Notes: generated by a model from the sequence alone, not told the origin. 64,000 nt of DNA from Acanthosoma haemorrhoidale (GCA_930367205.1 OV884013.1:89405333-89469332), one strand, 5' to 3'. Numbered from the stretch's first letter, positions 38,185 through 50,054 are shown. Made by a program: numbers and translations.

Positions 38185-39440
38185 TGAAAAGCCACCTATA
38201 CCAAGATATGGACCGCACTGAGCATCAAAATAGAAATAAATTATTACCAGCGTATTAATTACTAATTAATACACTAAGTAATTAATATTTAATTACTTAT
38301 GTAGTGACCGCTAACTACATAAGATAAATCACCCTATACTCTTATTGTATATATATACATATATATATTGCAAATTAATCTAAACAAATGTAAATAACAT
38401 TACCAAAATATAAATCATTGTAAATGTTGTAAACAATAAACATGCAGTTGCGAGCCAATTAGTTATATGAGCTGGGGCACCCGCTACCAGTATCGTAGCA
38501 GGTACTAAGCGACCCAAACCGCTGAGAGGCCCGAAGACCCTTACCCGGGTCAGGCATTGGTGACATATCTCTTTGTCAGAGAACAAAGAAAACCACATAC
38601 TCAACTGGCATTGGGTACAATAAAACCAAAGCTGATTGGTTACTGACGAAGCCAGCTGGGTATTTAAGACCGGGGGTTTGGGCCTGTAATTCATTCTCCT
38701 GACAACTGGCTGTCTGATGGCTTGTGGCTGCGCTGATGTTCAAGAACTTGGTTTCCTAATTTAAGAAACCTTCTGCATCTCTCTCTCTCCTCACCTCGCT
38801 AAGTTTTAGTCCGGCGTTGTCAGACCCTACACCTTCCTAGTGGGAATCTCTGCCTTCATCTCGCTAAATCTAGCACCTCCTTGGGAGAGACCTCCCCCTA
38901 GTGGACAATGGTTGTCGTGACCCTGCAAATTTACCAAGCAGTGTTCCCCACGGCGATTCTGTCTGCCTCTCTCCGGTTCACACTCACCTTTAGGATCCGG
39001 ACGGATTTCGCCTACCCTCAGATACCGAGTGTGAATTCGTGGTCATTCCAAGACCACACAAACTACCTAAACTACCTACCCTATACCTCTGCTCCTGAAC
39101 ACAGTGCATTGTTGGGGCACATACCTATCAAAAAATTGAGTCAGATAGTAAGACCTTCATGAAACAATTGTCCACTAGGCACCCCCCTCGTGACGACCCG
39201 ACAACTTATAACTTATAAGTGAAGGAAAAGGGGCTTCGACAGGACAGGGGAACGAAGCCAGGTAGGTGTATCTTTCCAACTGACAAACATCAAGAAATTG
39301 TACTGACATTTTTATCATCCGACCAGGACTATACGCCGGACTCACGTGGAAACATTCCACGAAGACATAACATGAGCTGATTTGAATAGGAGAGGGAAGA
39401 AGATAGGGATTTGTCAGCAGCAAGTGCAGGAACTTAACTC
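38185..39440. repeat. Dispersed repeat, copy 2 (split by a solo LTR)
   Basis: The left part (38185-38299) and right part (39204-39440) match copy 1 in order and orientation. Besides the LTR, the left part has about 30 extra bases of AATTACTTA-like sequence just before the insertion. Confidence 0.85.
38300..39203. mobile_element. 904 bp solo LTR with 5-bp target duplication
   Basis: Starts TGTAGTGACC, ends GACCCGACA (TGT...ACA) and is flanked by ACTTA at 38295-38299 and 39204-39208. It splits a repeat whose other copy lacks it. A plausible core promoter, TATTTAAG, lies at about 38658, indicating plus orientation. No internal gag-pol region or second LTR is present, so it is a recombination product of an LTR retrotransposon, probably Gypsy-like by end sequence and duplication size (inference). 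An 84-codon frame inside (38908-39162) has no recognised function. Confidence 0.85.
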
Positions 39441-39479
39441 AATGTAGTAAGTTAAAGAAATTAAAAATTGACTGTGCTT

Positions 39480-39552
39480 AAGGTTCGCAGAGATGGGTAA
39501 ATCACCTGACCGGAGATCAGGATGTCCTGGGTTCAAATACCCATTCTTGTCA
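39480..39552 (+). repeat. tRNA-like segment, probable SINE head
   Basis: An anticodon-arm-like hairpin (CCTGA/TCAGG with 7-nt loop CCGGAGA, 39505-39521) is followed by a B-box-like GGTTCAAATACC with one extra base. The acceptor stem does not close, position 33 is C rather than T and the T-arm is irregular, so this is not a working tRNA. The nominal anticodon would be GGA. A tRNA-derived SINE or pseudogene fits best. Confidence 0.5.
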
Positions 39553-39833
39553 ATAGATGTTTATTGACATCATATGTTTATATTTTTGGTATTTCCAAAC
39601 AAACTTTTAATTGACAAAACATCTACAATGAACGTTTCACCTTAGTACGTGAGTGGTTCTTGTTAAGAACTAACACTCTGGAAAATGGATTAAACTTTTG
39701 GAGAAAATCCAAATGAATTGATGAAGGCCTTTATAAAATGTTGGTCAAGCATAATTACACAATGTGTGAAACAGCCTGACCAGAGCCAGACGGTTCGTCC
39801 CATTTGGCTATCAGCCGAATTGATTAGAGAGTC

Positions 39834-40045
39834 TTAAGCACTACATGGCTCAAATAAAATAAATCTGGTAGAATTTTCTTCATTTGATGATTCATAGTTA
39901 TTGATATTTGTACATCTCCTTAACGTTCGCATACATTTGTATGTTCCCTGAAGGGTCCGCTCATTGCAATAAAATTTCTCATAAGCGTCTTTCGGTCCAC
40001 CGGCTCCATTAATTCCAACATTGTAAGGCAAAGCATTTCCCATGG
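39834..40045 (-). CDS. Hypothetical cysteine-containing protein fragment
   Basis: A minus-strand frame from an ATG at about 40043 reads MGNALPYNVGINGAGGPKDA, then a block with regular cysteines ('YCNERTLQGTYKCMRTLRRC') and ends PCSA. Its composition looks more like real protein than neighbouring frames. The frame stays open upstream to 40115. It could be the last exon of a secreted cysteine-rich protein, but I could not find the other exons and do not recognise the family. Confidence 0.3.
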
Positions 40046-40435
40046 TGGTTACACATTGTGGGTGTGTATGGAAAAATAATAAAACTCCATGAAAAAATAA
40101 TCTAGGATCTACCAATTACCAACTTTAAAAATTGGAAATCTTATCAATAAAAAACTCAAATAGTGATTAATAGAAATAAATAAATAGGGAGCTGTCATAA
40201 ATAAATTTCATTTTCAAATGTAAAACAAGTACAATTAAATATTATCCCCAAATTGCCTTTGTAGCATATACCCCAGTGTATTATTGTAATAATGATGTTA
40301 GCTCTTTGATTTACAGGCATTGACTGTCTGCATTGGTCAGGAAGAGAGTAGATAAGTGAATTTCATATCATCGGTGAAGTCTTCGTTTTGAGGGAGTTGC
40401 GCTATGTCTAAATTCATTATTTTTATCATCCCTAT

Positions 40436-40975
40436 ATCCAATCATGTCCTGAGCGTCAGTGGCTCTTGCGCACTTGTCTAGCTTCCACTGGCTCGTATCC
40501 GGTGATGTGGCTGACGGAGGAGCAGTGTTTTAGTGTTTCCACGGTTGCAAGCTGAAGGTGAGCCTCATCACCTAGTGAGTGTATGTGTTTTTGACTTTTT
40601 AACAACAAACTGAAACGTTATATTTTATGCACTCCTTCGAATGCATCTGTGTATGCAGCAAGAGGGGAGATATGTAAATTCAAATTTATTTATTTATTTT
40701 TGTTCATTGTATACTATTAATAAAGAGAGGTTATGAAATCAAAAAAAAAAAAAAAAACGGAGGAGCGAGGGGGGGGGACTTCCCAAGACTCCGCTTCCTC
40801 TTTCGCATGCCAGGGATGTGACAACCATGTGGCTTTTGGGAGGCCTATGGGCTGTTTGTAAATACTGTATGAATGTGTGAGTGAATGAACATTTTAAATA
40901 CGGTATGAATGAGAACATTTATCGCAACTATTTATTGCTTAATGAGGCTGATTCTAATTTTATCACTATAAAGAA
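40436..40975 (+). mobile_element. Jockey-like LINE 3' end, copy split by a retroposon
   Basis: Matches 47040-47331 and 61585-61860: 'CTTCCCAAGACTCCGCTTCC', 'GTGACAACCATGTGG', 'GGGCTGTTTGTAAATACTG' and a terminal TTATCACTATAAAG. The copy is interrupted at 40524-40757. Confidence 0.8.
40524..40757 (+). mobile_element. Poly-A retroposon nested in the LINE, 9-bp target duplication
   Basis: A 234 bp insertion ends in a 17-base A run and is bounded by CGGAGGAGC at 40515-40523 and 40758-40766; the uninterrupted LINE copies have this sequence once. Its body (GAAGGTGAGCC, CTTCGAATGCATCTG, then TTAATAAAGAG before the tail) recurs at 47876 and 48080. It is either a short SINE or a 5'-truncated LINE 3' end. 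Confidence 0.85.
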
Positions 40976-41855
40976 ATTTCAATATTTATCATTTAATTAT
41001 CACCCTTACACAGGTAAGGTATTTAGAGCTGTCTGTCAGGAAGTATGTTTGTTGAATGAGTAGACTTCAAAGATTTTCTGGGTTTGCCCCAATCGATTAT
41101 TGTTGTAGGATTGGAACAATGACCGGTGAAACGCTCAACACGAGGGACATAGACCACCGCAGTGTGTTTGCCAGCCGGCCACTTTCTACGTCAATGGGGA
41201 ATAATTCATGATCAGGAGAAAACTCAATAAGCCTCCGTGCTTCCACTGAGACCGCAGTCGAAAGCTCACGTTCGAGGGCCGGATCTCACCCAGGCGGTGG
41301 AGGTCCGAGGGTGCTCCGGACCGACCTCGCTAATGGCGAAGCTGTTGAGTGGGTAAGCTGACCACCTCGGTATTTTCCATGATTTTTCAGCAATGGCCAT
41401 CACCCCTGAGAACTGTAGAGATTCAACAATCAATAGAACGAGTCACATACTTTTTAATTTATTCAGTTAGCACTTCTCTGTACCAAGAACCTTATGTTTC
41501 ACGATGAAACCTAATTATGTGCTACAGAAAGACCAGTGTACTTTCCATCACAGACATTCAGGGGGTAGTAAACTATCTTCATGGTTAAAAAAGTGGAACC
41601 TTTTCACTTTAAGCTGGTGTCAACAGGATTAAGAAGAATTTATAAAATAATGACACCAACAGGCATCGTCACTACAACAGTCTTACACGAAATTACTTTG
41701 AAAGAGACTCATACTACCAATATATACTTAAGCCTGTCCTGTGTTGGACTCAATTTGAATCGTGAATGATCGCAATTAAAGAAGATATTCTATTTGCTTA
41801 CGAAGAGATACTACGGTCTTCTGCAGTGTTCTTCTAGAGAAGTCGTCTTGAAGGC

Positions 41856-42720
41856 CCTGTCAGCTCTCAGTTCCGTTTCAGTTTCCGATTTAATTTAATT
41901 TCAGTCGAGGAGATGGTGTCTTTTAAATGATCCGTTCAGTTGTAAGTTCTATAGCCCTTTCAGTTCTCTCATTAGTATTGAGCCTCTAGTCGGAATTGAG
42001 CTTTCAAGGAGTGTACATTGTAATAAAACGGAATGTATTTTATAATATTATGGATGAAGACTGCAGACTGCTCATTGCAGTTGCCTTGGCATTATCATTG
42101 AAAAGACCACAGAGGAAAAGAAGGGAGCAAAGCTTGCTACCTCAAAAGGAATTCGCTGTCGCATACAAATTTAATGAGGAAACTCCACTTAAAATGTGAT
42201 TGGTTGAATTATTTATGGATGGACAAGGATGCGTACCTTCTGTTACTAAAACTGGTGACGCCTATTATTAACAAGTTGCGCATAGATTGTTTATTTATGA
42301 TTTTATCAGCACCTTTGTTCTTTTCCATCATACTTCTGGTATTTATCCAACAGATGTGTGTAGGCGACCTTACTCATGTTCGAATTGTGGTAATTTGAGT
42401 ACGTCTTTTTCTACAAGCGTGTCTTTAATTTGTAAATTTTAATGAATTCACAAACGAAGTCGCGATCCTTTGAATTTGTGAGTTTAGTAGAATCGCACTG
42501 AGCACAACAAAACAAAACATTGATAATTGTTCTGAACAAGAAAGAACCTGTTTACATAGACAATTTAAATAACAGGACTGAAGCGGAAACAAGTCCACCC
42601 ATTCTGTTAGTTCTCCCTCTCCTCTGTTCCAGTTTTCCTATCAGTTTTTTTCTTTTTAGACAAAGGATCAACTTACAATTTGACTGAGCAGGAAACGGAA
42701 CTGAGAACTGACAGGACTGT
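41856..42720. mobile_element. Inverted-repeat element, possibly Harbinger-like
   Basis: Arms at 41856-41885 and 42691-42715 are inverted copies (CTGTCAG(C/T)TCTCAGTTCCGT). Between them the plus strand encodes 'MDEDCRLLIAVALALSLKRP' followed by Gln/Arg-rich sequence (42050-42150), loosely like the N-terminus of PIF/Harbinger transposases. No catalytic domain is present. Target duplication not established. Confidence 0.4.
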
Positions 42721-42820
42721 GTAAAAGGGCTTTAAATGATCAGTTTATATTGCTATCAACAATTGGGTTAAACACATAATAAGGGAGATTTGAATAAAAT
42801 AATCAAACCTTCGCATTGCG

Positions 42821-43214
42821 TAATATCAGAATGTCAATGATACAGTTTACTATTATATCCGACGTTCTTTAATGATATATTTACTCTTACCTTCAATCAA
42901 TCGATCGTATTACGTAATATCAGAATGTCAATGATACAGTATACTATTATATCCGACGTTCTTTAATGATATATTTACTCTTACCTTCAATCAATCGATC
43001 GTATTACGTAATATCAGAATGTCAATGATACAGTATACTATTATATCCGACGTTCTTTAATGATATATTTACTCTTACCTTCAATCAATCAATCGATCGT
43101 ATAACGTAATATCAGAATGTCAATGATACAGTATACTATTATATCCGACGTTCTTTGATGATATATTTACTCTTACTTTTAATCAATCGATCGTATTACG
43201 TAATATTTGAATGT
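42821..43214. repeat. 94-bp minisatellite, four units
   Basis: Units start at 42821, 42915, 43009 and 43107 with TAATATCAGAATGTCAATGA and each ends ATCGATCGTATTACG. A partial fifth begins at 43201. Units are nearly identical; unit 3 has a 4-base AATC expansion (98 bp) and unit 4 a few substitutions. Confidence 0.97.
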
Positions 43215-46200
43215 TTGAGAACCTCCTACTTCATCATACTGTAGTTACCAAAAATAAAATATTGAAAAAAAAAGGATAAAGTAGGATAATGATAAAAGCT
43301 AAATCTGCAAAAAAATATGGTTTACTAATGTAGTTTAACACGGTAAAGTGTTGTTTAAGATTTCTCTATTTAGTGTATTTTTCATAATCACTGAATCCTA
43401 CTTCATGATTTTGCCTCAATGGAATGTAAACCATTGAGGCAGATCTTCAGTTTATAATAAAATATCATACAGTTATGTGTAATAATCGGTAATGATTATA
43501 ATCAGCCAAGCTAATCGCCTTGATAATATTTAATTTTGTCATTTTTGACCAGCCATCTCATAACACGAGGTTCCAGCTCGAAGAGTGGGCACGGGTGTTA
43601 AATGCCAAAACGCAACAACCGAATACCCAATAATTATTGAGTAGATATGAATTGAACGTTCAAACATTAATGCTTAAATCAGATGAACTTCCGTAATAGT
43701 TACGCAACGACTAAGTAAGTAGCTTAATCTGAAGATTGATTCTTTAAATTATTCTGAATAATTTCTGAAGGTTCAATAAAAACTAAACAAAAAACTGTCT
43801 GTATATAAATTATAATTGTATGAAGTGAAAGTGTCATGATTTGAGGAAAAGGGAAGCATTTTTTTTTAATTGGGAGTTTTTTTTATAACTTTTCAATAAA
43901 GCACTCTCTAATGCTGAAGGGAGCCATGTTTTTTTTTTAACTTTTAGCATTTATTTATAAAGGCTCAACGAACGATCGTCAAGAAATCAATATTTTTATG
44001 AAATATCGAGGCTTTACTTTCAAGTAGTTCCTATAAATGCTTCATTATTTTATTGTTTCAGGGCTTTTATTTTTGAAATCCTAGGAAGAAGTAAAAAACG
44101 AGCGGTAGGATCCTTGCTTGAAAATCAATTTGAAGTTTAGTATATAGGCCTAGGAGGAGGTGTTGATTGTCTAAAATCAGTGGTGGGAGCCCACTTTGAC
44201 ACAAAAGTAATTTCAGAGATATTTAAAAAAATTCGTTCGAAGGTTTCTCTCTCATGACTCATAAGTATCCTGTTTTTGTAACAACTATTTAGAGCCAATA
44301 AAATGATTTTCTCTCTCTTGGTGAGAAGGGCATTGGTAGTAATCGAGATGGTTTCATCAATAAAATGATGAATTTTCGTTTGAGAATATGAAGTAGTTTT
44401 TTTTCACATTCGATTAAAATACACATCGTGGGGTTCCATGCGTATCTCTATCGCGTTTCTTTATCGTTTAAAATAATTTATTTCGTTTATGTTACCATGA
44501 TAAACGTCTTTGTTAAAAAGTTTTACTTTTTGCCTCATATGGATTCAAAAACATTTATGAAAAGTTCAAAAAGAATAGTAAATATTTATTTTGTAACGTT
44601 TCTTTTATTATGATCTCATGGTTCTAATGCATAATTTTTTTCTATTTAAAATGTTCCAGATTAACTTAATTGGCTGAAAGAATTTATAATAAATATAATA
44701 AAGAATTGTAATGAATAATAACTTATTTCAACACTCACTTTCTTAAAATTAACTTACTTCTAATAAATAAAATTAATTAATAGTGGAAATGTCGTTACAA
44801 TATATATATATATATATAAATGAAATGTTGACTATTAGCAGGGCTCCTGATCTTAAGATCAAACAGTAAGTCGATTTTAGACGATAGAGGACATATTTCT
44901 GTTCATCGCAATGAAACGAATGTCTCAGGCCGTTGGTTGCGTAAGGGAAAATGGTTTCTCTCTCAAATACGCCGTATCTGATCCTCGACTGCATACAACA
45001 ATCCCACATCTGCAGTCAATAGAACAAAACCGTTTTGAAACTTAGCGAGAGAACAAACGGCAGAGTTGTGTAGTCAGTGGAAGTGAGGAAGGCGATTTCG
45101 TGACGCAGTTACAATAGTTGCGTGCCAGAAATATCCGCTCCAACCCTTCGGCTACCTGCGGCTATCGCTGGGTATCATCTTCTTGTGTAATATGACGCTG
45201 CGACTCAACAGAATTTCCGAACAAATGAACTATGATTGAAAAAAAACAACACCTGAACGCTGAAAGATCACCGGAGCGTAGGTATGCCATGTTGTAACTC
45301 TTTTAAACATGGTACTGACTAAGAAGACATGGCTATTTTTTTCCTTTATGTCAAAAAAAATTCTACATTTAGAAACCTAAATATAACAATATGAAAAAAA
45401 ATATATATACAAGCGAAATAAAGTTAAAATAGAATAAAAATGCAATATCGACATGACTAGTTCACCGAATACTAATTTAAAGGCGAAATTAAAAAAAATG
45501 ATTGTGGTTGTAGGGTCAGCGGATCATGATATGAATTATTCTGCCCCAAAACGATAAAATCAACCCACGGTAACATGACATAAATAGTTTTTACACATAA
45601 TATTCCATGATATAAATAAAAATAAAATCTAAGTTAATAAAAAACAACATCATTCATATGTTGTTACATAATACATTAAAATTAATGTAAACGTTTGAAA
45701 TAAATGCAATTGAAATTAAGCTTGATTGCATATAAAGATCTTATTAGTTATTTATTTTTGCACCGAAATAAATCACATTACTAAAAATTGTTAAAAACGC
45801 TACAAGCTAAAATATTGCCCCCCCCCACCAAAAACACCCTTTTGGAGTTGGCTTAGACGATAATTAATACAAGAATTATGTTATCGGGACCTATGTTTTT
45901 TTTACTTGAAAAATATTAATATTGAGCGAAACGGGGCCAACATGTTTCCAATGTAATGTTGACATTGAATTGTATTCCCCATACTTCCCGTTTCTTAACC
46001 GGTATTGAATATAAAATTTCCGTCCGATTATTCTTATGACTGATATCGCAAAACGGCCACAAATAAGAAAAACAATTGGCCCATACGTGTTTGGAAGTAA
46101 TGCCTCTCCTTTCGGGGTGGTAACGAAAGCTATATTTACTGTTGATCATAAATTTATTTTATTTTGATATTTTTGTTACAGGTGGAATGAATTCTTGAAC

Positions 46201-46424
46201 TATGATTAATGGTTGAGGATTACAGACTACTCAGATATGGCGAGTGCATCTGAGTCGTTTCAAGTGTCACACCGATCTTATCTGCCGTATCTTTCAGGAG
46301 TGATTGGTTCATTGGCCTTTTCTGAATCCTTGTACCATCTTAGAGCATATTTGTTTCCATGCCTTTCCTTAGTGTAGGTCCTGATGCTATTTTACTCCTA
46401 ATTTATTGGTCATATTGAAACATT
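43215..46424. other. Gene-free, AT-rich
   Basis: Short TA microsatellite at 44802-44818. A 77-codon frame on the minus strand (45916-46149) is open, but I see no family signature. Nothing else can be supported. Confidence 0.5.
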
Positions 46425-46700
46425 CACACTCGTACCATATTTACAAATTTACAATTACTCTCTCATTTATACAGTATTTAATTACAGATTCATACAATTT
46501 AGACATATAAGCTAGCCCAGGGATCAACCAATTCAACCACAGAAATATCACCTTTCCGAGTATAGAGAAGGGGGAATCCCTCACGTTACTCCTGCAGACG
46601 CGTCACCACTGAGTATCAATGGAGATTGAATGAGAGAACCGCAGCCTTTGAGGGGAAGAGGGAACACAACTAATCGGTTCCAGAATTGCTAGAAACTAAA
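46425..46700 (-). mobile_element. LINE 3'-end relative, minus orientation (second copy)
   Basis: Shares block order with 37842-38162 (CATTTATACAGTATTTAATT, then AGCCCAGGGATC, then TCACCTTTCC). It abuts the plus-oriented LINE copy at 46715, so the two elements lie tail to body. Confidence 0.4.
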
Positions 46701-46714
46701 CATTTCTAATTAAA

Positions 46715-47331
46715 ATCAGCTATGGGGGACAGCAAAAAAGTCGAACATCAAGCGTATCCAATCCTTTCAATCAAAAGTTCTGAGAACAATAGTAAATGTC
46801 CCTTATTACGTCAGCAACAAAACCCTTCATAATGATTTTAATAAACCCTACATTTTTGAACTCATCCCTTCCAAGTCCATAAAATTCCATAGTAACCTAT
46901 CCAATGACCCTAATCCACTAGCACTGTCATTACACTGCTGCACTCATCCCTACAATCCTCCTCGTAGACTAAAACGGCAGTGGCTTCGTGACCTGTTTTA
47001 AATACGGGACAGTGGGAGTCCTGGCAATGGACAGTTTCTCCAATCATGTCCTGAGCTGTGGCTCTCGCGCACTTGGTCATCCTCCCATGGCTCTTATCCA
47101 ATGATGCGGCTGACGGAGGAGCATGGGGGACTTCCCAAGACTCCGCTTCCTCTTTCGCATGCGAGGAAAGTGACAACCATGTGGATTTGGGAGGTATCTG
47201 GGCTGTTTGTAAATACTGCATGAATGAGCGAGTGAATGAAAATTATAATTATGGTATGAATGAGATCATTTATCACAATTACTTATTGCCCAATGAGGCA
47301 GATTGTAATTTTATCATAATAAAGTTGTTTT
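46715..47331 (+). mobile_element. Jockey-like LINE 3' end, 5'-truncated copy
   Basis: Starts with 'GACAGCAAAAAAGTCGAACA', which matches 61268 onward in the longer copy, and continues collinearly to the 3' UTR and TTATCATAATAAAG. The encoded C-terminus of ORF2 is broken. The truncation point shows incomplete reverse transcription. Confidence 0.85.
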
Positions 47332-47875
47332 TATCAGACACTCTAATTAAAATCCTTGCCTGTTTTGATAGTTTTGTTCGATATGGCAGTCGTTAACAAA
47401 AGGGAATACACTCTTTGTGTGCATGAGATTGTTACGTTTTTTTATTTTATTATTTGACAAAAAGGAAGCTACATACTGATAAACGTCACGTATTTCTTTT
47501 TTTATCATTACATTAATTAGTCCTAAAATATAGCAAGATATTAATTTACAATATGTTTGAATCCTTGGCGTAACACCTTATAAAAAGGTAGGGCTGACCG
47601 GAGGTTGCCTTTTTACTTAGTAGGAGGAGCTGAGGTGCTCGTGCGATTAGCAATACCTTTTAACTTTAACTTAGGTTTTATTAATCTCATGTTATGCTAC
47701 TATTAATTTAAGCAGCTACTCATTTATTCAAGAGCTAACCTCGATCGGATCAACCCTAAGTAAAAAACCCTAGTGCAAACCAGGGATTGAATTCGAATAA
47801 TCAATTTTAATTCACTTCCACACATAGAAGTGAGTTGCTACCAATGAAGTGGTTATAGATGTTAATTACAATTTT

Positions 47876-48063
47876 GAAGGTGAGCCCAATCACCTAGTCC
47901 TTTAAAACATTACATTGTTAATTTTAACTTCAAAATGATTCTGTTATTGTAATCCTACCCTCCTTCGAATGCATCAGCGCATCGCAGTAAGAGGAGTAAT
48001 TGTAAATAGAAATTTGTAAAATTGTAAAAAATGTTATTAAATTGAGGGGTAAAAAAAAAAAAA
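47876..48063 (+). mobile_element. Poly-A retroposon, left member of a pair
   Basis: Body GAAGGTGAGCCCAATCACCT to a 13-base A run. Flanked by TACAATTT at 47867-47874 and 48064-48071. Confidence 0.8.
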
Positions 48064-48079
48064 TACAATTTAATTTCCG

Positions 48080-48285
48080 AAGGTGAGCCCCATCACCTAG
48101 TCCTATATATTGTTTATTGACTTTTTAACTTCAAATAGAAAATTGTTTTTGTAAATATTACTTCCTTCAAATGCATCTGCGCATGCGGGAAGAGGAGAAC
48201 ATTGTAAATCTTGTCCATTGAATTTTGTTTATCCGTTTGTAAAAATGTTGTTAAATAAAGGAGTGTAAAAAAAAACAAAAAAAAA
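48080..48285 (+). mobile_element. Poly-A retroposon, right member of a pair
   Basis: Same family as its left neighbour (GAAGGTGAGCCCCATCACCT, CTTCAAATGCATCTGCGCAT, AATAAAGGAG, A-rich tail). Flanked by TACAATTTAA at 48064 and 48287, so it inserted at the same target as its neighbour. Confidence 0.8.
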
Positions 48286-48299
48286 TTACAATTTAAATA

Positions 48300-50050
48300 T
48301 ATGTGAAGAAGAATAGGTTTTTATTAAAACGTCGAATTCATTCATTTATTCTTTGAAAGGTCAGTCGATCACTAGAGTTATTGACGCCCTAATTATAATT
48401 ACACGAATAATGATTATCTACAATTCACAAATTAAAATTTACTCATTAAGTTAAAGCCCTTTGAAAATTCAAATGGTGTCTTCAATAGAGCGCTGTCCCC
48501 GTTTTGCACTTGATATTGATTGGAATTCTGTGATGTTCACTGTGCCATTGTTGTCAAAGACATTCGGTGAGGTTGTGGACAACCAAGCCTCACTCCACAG
48601 CTAGTGGATTTTGATTGTGGTCAAATTACTCCTTCTCTTCTGGACAGGTTGTAATTATTCCATTTTTGTGTGGCAAGTGGTTTGACCCTTCTCTGTTTTT
48701 TGCCACTTAGCAAACATTGAATTAAAAAGGAAGGGAAAAGCAGTAAATTAAGACGATATGAATCTCCTTATGGCGCATGCAGTTCGTTGCTTGTTTAGTT
48801 TAAGTGTTCCTTCGCGCTGTGGATTATCGGTTCTTCCTCTCAACCCTTTGACTTGATGGCATCTCCAGACAGACAGGCACAAACCCAGCAAAAAAACCAA
48901 CAAGAGAACCTTCGGCTGACCCCTTGAAAGACGAAAAGACTTTAAATCTTTGTTCCCACGGCGCTAGACGCGAAAGAATTCAGGTAGTACTGACTCCTCT
49001 ATTTTCCTCAACCCTCTCGCAGTAAAAAGGGCTTACAAAAAAAGGCAGGTATACCGGGCCTAATTGCCTTAGGATGGCTTAAGCATATCAAATGTAACTC
49101 CAGCTTCTAAAATATGCCCCCTCGGGAGCCACTATATCAGGGTTATCTTACGGTTGGGAGTAATCTCGTGCAACATTAATAAGTGTCACCGTCTGTCTGG
49201 CACTCACATGAGTTCCCTTTCTCGATCATTATGTCATAGAAAGGGCTCAAGTGATTTATTCGTGCGTAGTGTCAACACGGAAATATTTCAACCGGTATCT
49301 GAGGAGAAATTGTAGAGCAAAAAATATCAATCTTTATTTTATATAATTAACCATTTTCATGGTTTAGTATTCTATTATAATAAGACTTATTCTTTAGGAA
49401 TGTATTTTCATTACATATTAGCGCTAAGGAGTTAAGTTCTCATCCTGCTACGTATATCACATTGATTAAGAGTTCATTGGTTTATAATCTTCTTTAAAGT
49501 CTTAAATGTCCAAGGTAGTAAATATCTTCTTCTTTTGTGGTTTAGAGTTAGGTTTACATTTCAGATATAGGTTTAATGAAAAACAAATAGCCATTGGTTT
49601 GGAAATTTACGACCATATTTCACTCAAAAGTTTTGTTTTATTGTTTTGTACACACAAACCCTTATGTTTTTATCTGTATCTGTCTACCTGTCCTGTCGAT
49701 TGTGAGTCTCTTGTTTGGCTTATAAACATACAATTTTATATCAAGGGGAGGTGAAATTAAGCATCATTATTCTTAACTGTGTATTGAAAAAATATGTATC
49801 AAATGTAACTTGAAAATAAAAATAAAAGAGCTGTAGCCATGTTGACGAATTCCCATGAACTTGAATCTTAACCCTCAACCGGAACACACGTCCTAGTTCT
49901 TTTTTAAATGTTTATGCAGGCTATTGTAATTCTCCTTTTTGACCTAGGGGTTAGCAATTTTAGACAGAAGAAATTTTCAAGGCTGCACATGTAAATTACT
50001 GCCAGTCCATATTGATGGTATTTTTCATTTGTATTCATTTGTAGAGCGTC
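48300..50050. other. Gene-free; one GC-richer block
   Basis: The block 48660-49270 is clearly less AT-rich and contains phrases that recall rRNA ('GACGAAAAGACTTTAAATC'), but the flanks do not extend the match. It may be an unrecognised transposon. No open frame of note. Confidence 0.4.
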
Positions 50051-50054
50051 TACC

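Noticed and set aside
38908..39162. 84-codon plus-strand frame as a gene
   Set aside because: It lies wholly inside the solo LTR and has no recognised function.
39480..39552. Functional tRNA gene
   Set aside because: No closing acceptor stem, C at position 33 and an irregular T-arm; kept only as a tRNA-like SINE segment.
45916..46149. 77-codon minus-strand frame, open in two frames
   Set aside because: No recognisable domain, no splice partners and no polyadenylation signal; open frames of this length occur by chance.
48920..48955. Phrase resembling mitochondrial 16S rRNA (GACGAAAAGACTTTAAATC)
   Set aside because: Flanking sequence does not fit rRNA, so it is treated as chance.
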